From NCBI GenBank assembly GCA_030432565.1, contig JAUIGV010000016.1, positions 62,001 to 126,000 of the forward strand: 64,000 bases of DNA. The letters are read 5' to 3'. Below the pieces are notes generated by a model that was not told the DNA's origin, did no database searches, and worked only from the letters and a program-made list of their open reading frames with translations. Positions 16,818 through 25,982 of this stretch are shown here, in pieces (positions within the stretch are counted from its first letter, which is position 1; every line of letters starts with the position of its first letter). The DNA comes from Verrucomicrobiia bacterium (GTDB lineage: Bacteria > Verrucomicrobiota > Verrucomicrobiia > Verrucomicrobiales > Akkermansiaceae). The position numbers and the translations under genes are program-made.

Positions 16818-19439
16818 GTGGGGAAGTGTGCAGGATGGGCTGCGGTGGAAGAGAAATCAGTCGATCAGCTCAAAGTTAATTGGAGGAAGTCGTTTGCGGT
16901 GCGATTTGCGGCCGTCCTTTCGATTGTGCTGGGCGCTGCAGTTGGGGTGTCGGGTTGGTTGTCCTACCGGGATACCCGGCATCAGCTGGTGGGAGCCTTG
17001 CAGGATAGGGTTTCGCAGGACGCCGGGGTGATTGAGATCCGTCTCGAGACATGGTTTGAGACACTGGGGCAGGACACCCGTTCGATTTCGCAATCCCCGG
17101 TTCTCGATGAGTTTCTTAAGACGCGGGGCACGATTGATGAGCGCAGATGGCGTGGGCTTGTGGAGGAGAGTTTCCGCGCGGTTTTTGCGGGCAAGCCAAC
17201 CTATACGCAGATGCGATTGCTGGAGATTGGCGGGCCGGGAGAGGGTCGTGAGATTGTCCGGCTCGATCGCCGGGACGGGATGGTTGTCGTCACGCCGGGA
17301 GATCAACTCCAGGAGAAGGGCGGGCGAGATTATTTTAAGGAGGCGATGAAGATGCCCGGAGAAGGGGTTTATCTTTCGGAAATCAATTTGAACCGTGAGT
17401 TTGGCAGGTTGACCGATCCACAGCTTCCGACGGTGCGATCGGCGATCGGGATCGGGCCTGAAGGTGGTCCCCGCGTGATGTTAATTATTAATGCCGACAT
17501 GCGCTTGTTGTTTTCGGAGTTGAGGAATTTGGCCTCTCCTGATGCGAATATTTATCTTTCGGATGGCAAGGGGGATTTTCTCATGAATCCAAATGATGAG
17601 TCTGTTTTTGCTTCTGATCTGGGACACGACGTGACGGTGAATACGGGACATTGGCGTGGGGAAATTTATGCAACCCGGGAAGTTTCCACGGGGCTGTGGC
17701 CCGGGAGGCAGTTGGATCTTCGGGTTGTGTTGGCGGATGAAACCTGGCGGCCGGTGTTGGAAAAGGCGGGAGTGCGCGGTTTGTGGACGACCGTTCTGGC
17801 GGTCTTGGGCGGAGCAATTGTAGCCTTGGTAATTGCCTGGTTTTTTTCACGCAGGCTTGGGCGTTTGACAAAAGCGTTGAGGCGTTTTGACGGACGCGAC
17901 GATGGGGTCGTGATTATGAGTGACACTCATCGCGATGAGATCGGCGTGGCGATCAGGCGTTTTGAAGAAATGGCAACGAAGGTTCGCCAGCATGTCGAAG
18001 AACTGCATCGCGCGCGCGAGAGCGCCGAGGAGGCGGAGGCGGCAAAGGAGCATTTTTTGGCGGTGATGAGTCACGAAATCCGGACGCCCATGAATGCGGT
18101 CGTCGGTCTTGTCCGGGCACTTGAAGCGAACGACCCCACACCCAGGCAGAAGCCTATTTTGGCGTCTCTTCAGTCATCGACAAGCAACTTGATGACTCTT
18201 TTGAATACCGCGTTGGACTACACCCGGTTGCATGAAGGTGCAGTGCGCTATGAAGTGTCTGAGTTTGATGCGGCGGAGTTGGCGAGGGAGGTGACCGACG
18301 CCCTGAAGCCTCTGGCGATGAGCAAAAATCTAAAAATGGTCGTTGAAATTCCCGGGGTATTACGGGTGCGGGGTGACGCCGTTCGTTTGCGACAGGTTCT
18401 GAACAATCTTTTGAACAACGCCCTCAAATTTACGGAGGAAGGCTTTGTAAAGCTTGTGTTGAAGTATGCCCGCGGGACTTTGGAAGGAACAGTTTCCGAT
18501 TCTGGCCCGGGAATTGCTGGGAGCGAGTGTGATGATATTTTCGAGCCGTTTTACAGTCGGGGTGATGGAAGTGGTGGAGGTGCCGGGCTTGGACTCTCAG
18601 TTTCGCGTGAAATGATCGAACAACAGAAGGGCACCCTGACTTTGGAATGTCCTCCCGAAGGAGGCGCGGTTTTTCGGTTCCGCTTGCCCTATGAATTGGC
18701 TGACGATCAAGGGAGGAAAGAGGCGACGGCTGCGGGAGATGGCGGGGGTTTTGGGAAAGGTCGCAAAATTCTCTACGTTGAGGATACCATTTCGAATCAG
18801 GAGGTGATGGAGTTTACTCTCGACGGAACGGGGTTTGAGATGAGCTATGCCGGGACGGGGGCGGAAGCGATGGAGCTTTCCCGTAGTGAGAGTTTCGATT
18901 TGATCATGCTCGATTTACAGTTGCCCGATATCACGGGTACGGCCTTGGCCAGAAAATTACAGGAAGAGATGCCGGGGGTTCCGATGGTTTTGGTGACCGC
19001 CCAGGTTTCGGCAGCACATGACGGTCGCGCGCAGGAGGCGGGGATCGGGAGTGTGCTTCTTAAGCCGTATACTAGGGAGGCCGTCCTTACGATTTTGAAG
19101 AGGAGTCTTGAACCTGATTTTTCATCGGAGTTGAAGAGTGTTCACCCCGGTAGTCCTGAAAAAGCGGCGAGATTGGCCAAGTCGATGGCAAAGGAATTTC
19201 GGGAGGCGGCGGCCGAACTCACTTCCGCCCACAGCGCCCAAATCGAAGAAGTGTCTGCAAAGCTGAGGCATCGGCTCACCACCGCCTTGTCGTGCTTTCC
19301 GCTGCCCAAGGTCGAGGCTGCTTTTGATCGCCTGGGGACGCGGAATTTTGATTCCCAAAATGAAGTGGCCGAGTTGGTTGACTCCCTCAACGCAGCTGCA
19401 GAAGCCCTGGAGAGATCAGTCCCGGTCCGGGGAGTTTGA
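16818..19439 (+). CDS. Hybrid sensor histidine kinase (extracytoplasmic sensor, HAMP, HisKA, HATPase, receiver)
   Basis: The protein has up to 873 residues, starting at GTG 16818. An alternative GTG at 16899, 12 bases after GGAGG, would begin just before the first membrane helix (RFAAVLSIVLGAAVGVSG). The sensor region (about 50-320) looks like a double-Cache domain (RLDRRDGMVVVTP, GRDYFKEA, YLSEINLNREFG). A second membrane helix lies at about 322-345, followed by HAMP. The phospho-acceptor is His419 in MSHEIRTPMNAV. ATPase boxes are N-box NNLLNNALKF, G1 DSGPGIAG and G2 GAGLGLSVS. The receiver domain (about 660-775) has phospho-acceptor Asp699 in IMLDLQLPD and Lys in LLKPY. The last 90 residues are a helical domain with no canonical HPt motif. 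No output regulator is adjacent. Confidence 0.93.
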   Translation: MGKCAGWAAVEEKSVDQLKVNWRKSFAVRFAAVLSIVLGAAVGVSGWLSYRDTRHQLVGALQDRVSQDAGVIEIRLETWFETLGQDTRSISQSPVLDEFLKTRGTIDERRWRGLVEESFRAVFAGKPTYTQMRLLEIGGPGEGREIVRLDRRDGMVVVTPGDQLQEKGGRDYFKEAMKMPGEGVYLSEINLNREFGRLTDPQLPTVRSAIGIGPEGGPRVMLIINADMRLLFSELRNLASPDANIYLSDGKGDFLMNPNDESVFASDLGHDVTVNTGHWRGEIYATREVSTGLWPGRQLDLRVVLADETWRPVLEKAGVRGLWTTVLAVLGGAIVALVIAWFFSRRLGRLTKALRRFDGRDDGVVIMSDTHRDEIGVAIRRFEEMATKVRQHVEELHRARESAEEAEAAKEHFLAVMSHEIRTPMNAVVGLVRALEANDPTPRQKPILASLQSSTSNLMTLLNTALDYTRLHEGAVRYEVSEFDAAELAREVTDALKPLAMSKNLKMVVEIPGVLRVRGDAVRLRQVLNNLLNNALKFTEEGFVKLVLKYARGTLEGTVSDSGPGIAGSECDDIFEPFYSRGDGSGGGAGLGLSVSREMIEQQKGTLTLECPPEGGAVFRFRLPYELADDQGRKEATAAGDGGGFGKGRKILYVEDTISNQEVMEFTLDGTGFEMSYAGTGAEAMELSRSESFDLIMLDLQLPDITGTALARKLQEEMPGVPMVLVTAQVSAAHDGRAQEAGIGSVLLKPYTREAVLTILKRSLEPDFSSELKSVHPGSPEKAARLAKSMAKEFREAAAELTSAHSAQIEEVSAKLRHRLTTALSCFPLPKVEAAFDRLGTRNFDSQNEVAELVDSLNAAAEALERSVPVRGV

Positions 19440-19464
19440 GAGGCCGTCTGTTGCGTGGCCCGGT

Positions 19465-20664
19465 TTACCAGCGACGTCGGTCGCGGGAGGTGACGCGCTT
19501 TTGTTGTGCTTCGTTGAGGCCGCTGTTGGAGAGCCATTGTTTGGCGGCCTCAGGGTCCTTGCGGAAGTAGGCCCGCCCGGTTTCCACAAGGGCGTTGGCG
19601 CGGGTACCTTCATCGGAAATGGTATTGGCCCACTCGACTGCCGCGGCGGGATTTTCCCAGGCGACGCGGGTGGCATAGCCATAAGTGGCGGAGTCGCGTT
19701 CAGGTGATGCGCTCATCGAGCCAAGTCGATCAGCGGCGGCTTGTGGATTAGCACGTGCCCATTCGGAAAAGGATTCACGCATGGCCCGGTTTTTGCCGTT
19801 TCCTTGCGGAAGGGTGTTGGCCCAATCGAGCGCGGCAACCGGATCATCTTCGGCGTATTCCTCGGCAACCCGGCGGATGGCGGCATCCTGCATTTCTCCG
19901 GAGGGCAGGGCGGTGGCCCAGTTGGCCGCTTCGGCGGGATTTCCACTCTTAATGACCTGGCGGGTGACGAGATCCATGAGACGGGAAGCTTCGCGGTCGC
20001 CTGCTTCCTGTCGGTCCATGGCGAAGCGAACGGCAAGATTGGGATCGGCATCGATCAATCCGTAGACGGCTCCCCACTTCATCCCGCTGCCGTTTTGAGC
20101 ATCGGGCTCAAGGCTGTTGAAGTAGGCAAGCGCGGCGTCGGGGTCCGAAGCCGTCCAACCCGCGAGGGTGGTCGCCATGTCCCGCTCGGGAGTTTCAGCT
20201 CCATTGAGGACAGCTTCCTTGCCGGCGATGGCGCCCCACTGATAATGGAAGTCACGGAACTCGGAGCTGTTCGAGTCGAGATGAATGATTTGCTCGCGCA
20301 TGAGCTTGGCATTCTCGGGCGTCAGGTTGGCGAGGATTTGGTTGAAAAGCTCCCGGCGTTCGAGGGGCGTTTTGGCTGCTTTGAGCTCGATTCCGATTTG
20401 GCGGATTTCGTTTTCGGAGAGTTCGGCGCTTCCGGTTTCTCCTGTCGCGGTGATGTCACGACTCCGGCTGACGGAGCGCGAATTTCCGGGGCGGCTGGAA
20501 TTGGTGCGGTCTGATCGGCTGGAAAGGCTGCTGCCCGAGGCGCTTCCTCCCTCTGCGCTTGCCGATTCATCATTGGTCGCCGGGCCGGCTTTTTGGGAAC
20601 CGATGGCAAAGGCAGCAACAGCAACCAGAGCCCATAACAGGTGAACAAGGTAAGATTTTTTCAT
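19465..20664 (-). CDS. Signal-bearing helical-repeat protein ('DPxAAxxWA' family), copy A
   Basis: The protein has 399 residues. The N-terminus MKKSYLVHLLWALVAVAAFAIGS is a signal peptide or membrane anchor, followed by a Ser/Arg/Gly-rich linker (about 25-75). The rest is alpha-helical, with irregular units of about 30-35 residues centred on DPDAALAYFNSL, NPAEAANWATALP, DPVAALDWANTLP, NPAAAVEWANTI and DPEAAKQWL. The pattern resembles TPR/HEAT-like solenoids for protein binding. It is closely similar to the gene at 21147-22325, sharing MREQI, SEFRxFHYxWGAIAG, RDMAxxLAGW and ATYGYAT. The two flank a small lipoprotein gene. No enzymatic motif was seen. The C-terminus (RVTSRDRRRW) differs from its sibling. 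Confidence 0.8.
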   Translation of the reverse strand: MKKSYLVHLLWALVAVAAFAIGSQKAGPATNDESASAEGGSASGSSLSSRSDRTNSSRPGNSRSVSRSRDITATGETGSAELSENEIRQIGIELKAAKTPLERRELFNQILANLTPENAKLMREQIIHLDSNSSEFRDFHYQWGAIAGKEAVLNGAETPERDMATTLAGWTASDPDAALAYFNSLEPDAQNGSGMKWGAVYGLIDADPNLAVRFAMDRQEAGDREASRLMDLVTRQVIKSGNPAEAANWATALPSGEMQDAAIRRVAEEYAEDDPVAALDWANTLPQGNGKNRAMRESFSEWARANPQAAADRLGSMSASPERDSATYGYATRVAWENPAAAVEWANTISDEGTRANALVETGRAYFRKDPEAAKQWLSNSGLNEAQQKRVTSRDRRRW

Positions 20665-20724
20665 GGTAAAAAGAAACGGATCCGGCTTCTAAACGTGGAA
20701 CCCGGCTTCTTTCTTTCGTCAGGC

Positions 20725-20750
20725 GAATAAGAGCGACTGGGCTCTTATTC
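20725..20750. other. Perfect 10-bp inverted repeat between lipoprotein and copy A
   Basis: gaataagagc-gactgg-gctcttattc lies in the 105-base gap between the lipoprotein stop (20770) and the start of copy A (20664). There is no T-run on the minus strand, so it is not a standard terminator. It could act as an attenuator, an mRNA-stability hairpin or a protein site. Confidence 0.45.
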
Positions 20751-20769
20751 CTTATCAGCTTTTGTCGAA

Positions 20770-21099
20770 TTAGCGCTGCAACTTGTCCTCCACGGCGCGG
20801 CGCCACTCGTCGGATTTGATGTCGGGTCCGTGTCCCTGGCTGTCTGAAATTCCGAGTTGGGTGCCGAGAGCGTAGGCCCATTCATCCGAGCCAACATCCG
20901 GGCCATGTCCCTGGCCATCGCCGGTGGAATGCTTCTCGTCAGCCCACATGGCCCATGCCTCCCATTCTTTAGGGGGCGTCTTGTTTGTCGCACTTTGGTT
21001 TGGAACAGAGGCTTGGGGGACCGATGTGGATTGTGGTTGGTCACACGAAGCGAGGATGAAGCCCGCGAAAAGGGTGGGAACAAAAATTTTCACTTTCAT
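20770..21099 (-). CDS. Small lipoprotein with two GHGPD-SDEW repeats
   Basis: The protein has 109 residues. A lipobox (FAGFILASC, Cys19) follows a short signal peptide, so the mature protein should be lipid-anchored. After a Ser/Pro/Gln-rich linker, two near-identical units occur: DGQGHGPDVGSDEWAYALG (about 60-80) and DSQGHGPDIKSDEWRRAVE (about 85-103). A preceding WEAWAMWADEKHSTG looks like a degenerate third unit. The gene begins 47 bases after copy B (21147) and is followed by copy A, so all three may be one transcript. No named family recognised. Confidence 0.75.
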   Translation of the reverse strand: MKVKIFVPTLFAGFILASCDQPQSTSVPQASVPNQSATNKTPPKEWEAWAMWADEKHSTGDGQGHGPDVGSDEWAYALGTQLGISDSQGHGPDIKSDEWRRAVEDKLQR

Positions 21100-21146
21100 G
21101 GTGGGACTTTAGCTCAAATGTGATGTGCGTGGAAGCCTTGGAGGAT

Positions 21147-22325
21147 CTACTTTCCGCCGGTGATTCGCTGGATTGCTTCTTCCGGAAGGTTGGAGTTTGC
21201 AAGCCATTCCTGCGCGGCTTCGCGGTCTCTGCGGTAAAAGACGCGGCCCGTATCGACCATGGCATTGGTGCGATCTTTCGGGTCCTTGATGTTGGCGGCC
21301 CACTGGACTCCGGCAGCAGGCTCCTTGTGGACGACGCTGGTGGCGTAACCATAAGTCGCGGCATCCTGCTGATTGATGGGGAGTGAATTGATGGCACTGG
21401 CCGCCTCCCTGGGGTCGCGGTTGGCCCAGTGGTGGAAAGAAGTTCCAACGGCGTGATTTTTACCTTCGCCTTCGGGAAGGCTGGTGGCCCAATCGACCGC
21501 CTCGGCTGGATTCTCCTTGGCGAAGTCTCCGGCAATTTTTTGAAAGGCGGTGTTCTGCAGGTCTCCCTCGGGGATGTTGGCTGCCCATTGAGTGACCTCT
21601 TCGCGGTCTCCTGATTTCATCGCGGCAGCGGCGGCAATGTGGATCATTTTACCGGCGTCCTTGTCACCGTTTTGTGAACGTTCGATGGCGAATTCGGCGG
21701 CGAGTTGCGGGTCGGCGTCGGCGAGTCCGAAGGCGGCTCCCCACTTCATAAGGGCGCCGTTGTTTTGTTCCCCGGGTGTCAGGCTTTCGAAGTAGGCCAT
21801 GGCTGATTGAGGATCTTCGGAAGCCCAGCCCGCGAGGGCGGCGGCCATATCGCGTTTGGGAGTGTCCTTCCCGTGTATGATGGCTTCATCTCCGGCAATG
21901 GCCCCCCAGGCATAATGGAACTCGCGGAATTCGGCAGAGTCTTGTGGCATGTGGGCGATCTGCTCGCGCATCTGCCGGGCATTTTCCGGAGTGAGTTGCT
22001 TCAGCATTTCCGCAAAGGCGAGCCTACGCTCGATGAGGTTGCCTTCTTTGAAGATGGCTCCAAGTTCGGCAATGCCTTCTTCAGTGAGAGGGGCATTCTC
22101 TTTCGTTTCAGATGTGGTTCGAGATTTGGAACGGGTTGACTTCGCTCGTCGGGTTGAGCCGTCTTCGCCCGAAGTCTCGGCTCGACGATTGCCCGGGCTG
22201 TTTATCCCGCCCTCTTTTGCTCCGGCGGATTGCTCAGGATTGGAGGAATTGATTTTTGAACCCACCACAAAAGTGGTGACGGCCACGAGTGCCCAAATGA
22301 GGTGGTGAAGCATGTTTTTTTTCAC
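21147..22325 (-). CDS. Signal-bearing helical-repeat protein ('DPxAAxxWA' family), copy B
   Basis: The protein has 392 residues, with the N-terminus MKKNMLHHLIWALVAVTTFVVGS as anchor or signal, then a low-complexity Ser/Thr/Lys/Arg linker. The helical repeats include DPQSAMAYFESL, DPQLAAEFAIE, NPAEAVDWATSLPEG, DPREAASAINSLP and EPAAGVQWAANI. The body aligns with copy A without large gaps. It probably heads the minus-strand set copy B - lipoprotein - copy A. Local duplication is the simplest explanation. The function is unknown; a solenoid scaffold is inferred. Confidence 0.8.
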   Translation of the reverse strand: MKKNMLHHLIWALVAVTTFVVGSKINSSNPEQSAGAKEGGINSPGNRRAETSGEDGSTRRAKSTRSKSRTTSETKENAPLTEEGIAELGAIFKEGNLIERRLAFAEMLKQLTPENARQMREQIAHMPQDSAEFREFHYAWGAIAGDEAIIHGKDTPKRDMAAALAGWASEDPQSAMAYFESLTPGEQNNGALMKWGAAFGLADADPQLAAEFAIERSQNGDKDAGKMIHIAAAAAMKSGDREEVTQWAANIPEGDLQNTAFQKIAGDFAKENPAEAVDWATSLPEGEGKNHAVGTSFHHWANRDPREAASAINSLPINQQDAATYGYATSVVHKEPAAGVQWAANIKDPKDRTNAMVDTGRVFYRRDREAAQEWLANSNLPEEAIQRITGGK

Positions 22326-22365
22326 GGTTTCGGAGAGATGGGATTTTGAGCTGAAGAGCGGAGGG

Positions 22366-25300
22366 CTACTCTTCTGAAAGATTACGAAGTTGGGTGGTCA
22401 TCTCTTTCCGTTGGGCGGGTAATTCCTCGAGCTTGGTTTTGTTGGTGACGAAGGTATTTAGGAAGCGATAGAGGTCACCAAGAGATTTACTCCAGTCCCC
22501 GGAGACGACATCGATTGGCAATTCACGCCGATGGTTGCGCAGGGTGGTGGGGGCTCCGTTTTCGAGAAGAGTTTTGACGATTCCGCTGCGACACATGAAG
22601 GCGGCGGTGTGGAGGGCGGTGTTACCATCGCGGTTGGGCTTTTTGATGTCTGCCTTGTGCTCGAGAAGAAGGCTAACAATTTTCGGATGTCCGTGAAGAG
22701 CGGCGCTCGCGAGGGGCGTCATGCCATTTTCCTGATGGAGTCGATTGACGGGAGCGCCGAGTTTGAGGTGCCTTTTGACCCGGGCGATGCTGCCGCTGGC
22801 GATGGATCTTTCGAGAAGGTTGCGGAGCTGGTTGGGATCGTTATCGGGAGTCGTTCTGACGTCTTCTGCTTTTTCGGCAACGTGGAAAATGAAGTCGTTA
22901 CTGAAGAGTCCCTGGGCGTTCTGGATTTGAAGAAAGTGAAGGCCATTGGGGGGAAGTGAGTCGAGGGTGATGGCAATGGTTTGAGCCGTGCCTTTCTTGA
23001 TCGAAGCTTGGGCGCGGCGACCGTCGATGATGACATGGGCGTCTTCGGTGACGTGCCGGGCATTCACGGTCATGGTTTGGTTTCCGTCTGCGAGAATCGG
23101 GAATTGCTGTCGGCCGCTTTGCTCGTGAATGGGGCTGAGGGTCCAGAGGGCGGGTTGAGGGATGAAGAAACCGGAGTGGGCTCCGTGGCGGGCGGTGAAG
23201 GTTCCGAGGAATTTTCCCTCTTGTGCGAGAGAGATTAATTGGTCGCGAGTGAATTCCTGACGGGTCCCGTCGATTTGGATGTAGCGACTGTTTTGAAATT
23301 GCAGGGTGAGGCCTTGTCCATCGAGGAGGGCATCGACTTGCAGGACGACAGCTTCCTCGGAGGCGGAGGCCTCGAGGGCGGGGAGGAGGTCCCGGGTGAG
23401 GTCTTGCCTGGCGGTTTTCCGGTTGAGGGTGAGTTGTCTGGCGAAGGTGCCGGAGTAGCCGGTGCTGCCTTCCAGGACCATTTCCCAGACGGGGTCGAAG
23501 CGGGGTTTGCTTCGCCAGGAAAAGCGCCAGAGGTCCTTCTCGGGAATCCCTTTTTCGGCGATGTTACGGTAAAAATCGAAGTCGATGATGTTGAGCCGAC
23601 CTTGTGGAAGGATGAGGAAGCGATCGTAGGCTCCCCGCCAGGTTGGTGCATCCATTCCGGTGCCCGGGGTGTTGGTTGAAACGAGGAAAGGCATGCGGTG
23701 GCAGTCGCCGCACACGTTGGGTTGCGGTTTGCCTTCGTGGTTACCTTTGATGTGGAAAAGTTTGAACCCGTCTTCGGCGCGCTTTGAGAGGACGTTGGTG
23801 TAGGCTCGCTTTTGGGCAGGAGGATAGGGGATGGCGAGGAGAAAGCGTGTCATGTAGTAGCGCTCGTTCCGGTCGAGCAGGTCGCCCCTTCCGGTGGCGG
23901 TATCGCCAAGGGCCATGGTGGATTTTAGAGCGCCGTCGACGACATGGCGAAGGGCGTTATCGGGGCTGGAGCCGTCGACATTTGGTGGGATGTGACCGCG
24001 GACATTGGCACTGTTGTTTCCGCCATAGGGATCGCCGGGAATGCCGTCCCAGTGGAAGGGCTCGGTATCACGAAGTCCGCGAAGCGGCATGGTGGAGCGA
24101 GGCTGGATTTGGTTGCCACCGGAAACAATGGGTGTTTTGAGAACCCAGAGAAGTTGGTCGGTGTGTCCATCCGGGTGGCAGCTGGCACAGGAGAAGGTTC
24201 GGGTGCTGGAGGCGTTGGCGTTATTGAAGGCGATGCGGCCGCGCTTGAAGGGGGCGGGGGTGGGGTCGTCGAGCCGGGTGGTGGATTTCACGACAGGTTT
24301 TTGCAGATTGGAGAGATCGACGAGTGACACGGAGTTTTCCACGGCATTGAGAATCCAGGCTTGAGAGGGTGTGCCGTTTTCGCTGGATCGGAGGGCGATG
24401 CCCCGGGGGACGGAACCCACTCTGACGTGACCCATGACTTTGCCGCTGGCGGTGTCGACGGTAAAAACCTTGTCCGAGCTGGCGGCGGTGGCGATGAGAG
24501 TTTTGTCGTCGGGACTAACCTCGATGGCGAAGGGCGTGGCGAAGGCTTCCTGTGGAATAATCCTTTCGGAGGGAAGGGGTTCGAGGTTGATGATGCTCGA
24601 ATCCTTGGCGGCATCTTTTTCAAAATCGACCCGGGTGATTTGGTTGAGAAAGGCACGGTTTTGGAGTTGGGCGAGTCCGTGTTTTTTCGTTCCGGAGCGT
24701 CCATTGATGTGATTGCGTGCGTCGGTCTGGGCGACGAAGACGGAGCCTTTTGAGTCGACGGCGAGGCCGTAAAGAAGCGTGCCAAGGGTCTCGACGGTTT
24801 CGATGAGTTGATCGGTTTCGGTGTCGAAAACGAAGAGGTCTTTGTCGGGGACGTCGGGGTGTTTGACGATGTCGACGACGTGTCCAAGTGAGAGGACGTT
24901 GTTATGGGCGATAGAGTGTTCGTGGGCGTTGAAGGTGACGAGGTCGCCATCAATTTTAGACCCGCCGGAGAGCTGGGACTTGTTGTTGGATTCGAAGGGG
25001 ACAACGTAGAGTTTTCCATTTCGGACGGTGATGGCGCGGGGATCCTGGGCGGGGATGGAGAGGTGCCTGGTGACCTTGCGGGAGGCGACGTCGATGACGG
25101 CGATTTTGTTTTCTGACGAGAGGGCGACGTAGGCTTTTTGATTGCTGCCAAAGGCGATGCCGACGGGCTCGTCGAAATTGGTGGAACGTTTTTCGAGATC
25201 CATGTCTTGCACGGTGTCGATGACGTGGAGATGCGTTGGGCTCCCGGGATCGGTGTCGATGACGCTGATGGAATCCGAGATGTGGTTACTGACCCAGGCC

Positions 25301-25605
25301 TCGAGGCCGTCGGGTCGGATCGCGATGCTGACGGGGTCGATGCCAACGGGGATTCGTTTGATCAGGCTGTTCGAGTTGGCGTCAAAGACATCAACAGTAT
25401 CGGCTGGGGTGTTGGCGACGAAGAGGCGGTCGTGGTGGAGGACGATAGGCTTGAAGTGAGGGCTGAGGAAGGAGGGGTGGCCCACTTTGGCGGGGGGAGG
25501 AGGCGACTGGTCACCGGAGGTGTTCTTTCGATCGCGGGCGGGAAGAAGCCAGACCCCCAGAATGGAAAAAGTGATGAGGATGAATCCGGCAAGAAGGCGT
25601 TTCAT
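22366..25605 (-). CDS. YVTN-type beta-propeller / c-type cytochrome / ankyrin-repeat fusion protein
   Basis: The protein has 1079 residues. I chose ATG 25605 because MKRLLAGFILITFSILGVWL is a signal/anchor; the frame upstream to 25752 is non-coding. Residues about 45-440 carry YVTN-like propeller blades (LFVANTPADTVDVFD, EAWVSNHISDSISVID, KAYVALSSENKIAVID). Haem-binding CASCH (about residue 472) and CGDCH (about 632) motifs place two c-type haem sites in a peroxidase-like electron-transfer region. A beta-rich segment follows, then C-terminal ankyrin repeats (about 935-1055: NGMTPLASAALHGHPKIVSL, DGNTALHTAAFMCRSGIV, GAPTTLRNHRRELPIDV). It should act outside the cytoplasmic membrane. The electron partners and substrate are unknown. 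Confidence 0.87.
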   Translation of the reverse strand: MKRLLAGFILITFSILGVWLLPARDRKNTSGDQSPPPPAKVGHPSFLSPHFKPIVLHHDRLFVANTPADTVDVFDANSNSLIKRIPVGIDPVSIAIRPDGLEAWVSNHISDSISVIDTDPGSPTHLHVIDTVQDMDLEKRSTNFDEPVGIAFGSNQKAYVALSSENKIAVIDVASRKVTRHLSIPAQDPRAITVRNGKLYVVPFESNNKSQLSGGSKIDGDLVTFNAHEHSIAHNNVLSLGHVVDIVKHPDVPDKDLFVFDTETDQLIETVETLGTLLYGLAVDSKGSVFVAQTDARNHINGRSGTKKHGLAQLQNRAFLNQITRVDFEKDAAKDSSIINLEPLPSERIIPQEAFATPFAIEVSPDDKTLIATAASSDKVFTVDTASGKVMGHVRVGSVPRGIALRSSENGTPSQAWILNAVENSVSLVDLSNLQKPVVKSTTRLDDPTPAPFKRGRIAFNNANASSTRTFSCASCHPDGHTDQLLWVLKTPIVSGGNQIQPRSTMPLRGLRDTEPFHWDGIPGDPYGGNNSANVRGHIPPNVDGSSPDNALRHVVDGALKSTMALGDTATGRGDLLDRNERYYMTRFLLAIPYPPAQKRAYTNVLSKRAEDGFKLFHIKGNHEGKPQPNVCGDCHRMPFLVSTNTPGTGMDAPTWRGAYDRFLILPQGRLNIIDFDFYRNIAEKGIPEKDLWRFSWRSKPRFDPVWEMVLEGSTGYSGTFARQLTLNRKTARQDLTRDLLPALEASASEEAVVLQVDALLDGQGLTLQFQNSRYIQIDGTRQEFTRDQLISLAQEGKFLGTFTARHGAHSGFFIPQPALWTLSPIHEQSGRQQFPILADGNQTMTVNARHVTEDAHVIIDGRRAQASIKKGTAQTIAITLDSLPPNGLHFLQIQNAQGLFSNDFIFHVAEKAEDVRTTPDNDPNQLRNLLERSIASGSIARVKRHLKLGAPVNRLHQENGMTPLASAALHGHPKIVSLLLEHKADIKKPNRDGNTALHTAAFMCRSGIVKTLLENGAPTTLRNHRRELPIDVVSGDWSKSLGDLYRFLNTFVTNKTKLEELPAQRKEMTTQLRNLSEE

Positions 25606-25982
25606 GGCGTAATCGTGGCTTATTTGTTGAGGGGAAATTGATTTTCGTCCGCCCATCGACGGGCTGTTTAGGGATCGCGGCGATTCCAGCTTTCGAAGGT
25701 GTCTCGGGAGATTTCGCTGCGAGATGATGGAGAGGTGATCTTTAGCGATCATTCGACGACACTGCGAGGATCGAATTCAATGGCGGTGTCGGCGATGACT
25801 CCAGAAAGAATGGGGATGACGGAAAGGGGGTGGGAGCGAGTATTGGATTGGGGGTGCGACGCTTGGCGTTGGGTTAGTTTTCATTAAAATGTAGAACGAA
25901 GCCTTTTGAGAGACATTTCCTGTTTTATACACCCGGGGAGGCATCCTCGACAAGGTCTCGATTCCCCTGTTAGTTTTCAGCT

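Noticed and set aside
24288-25346. 352-codon minus-strand frame within the cytochrome-ankyrin gene
   Set aside because: Alternative frame of a confirmed gene, Ser/Pro/Thr-rich shadow.
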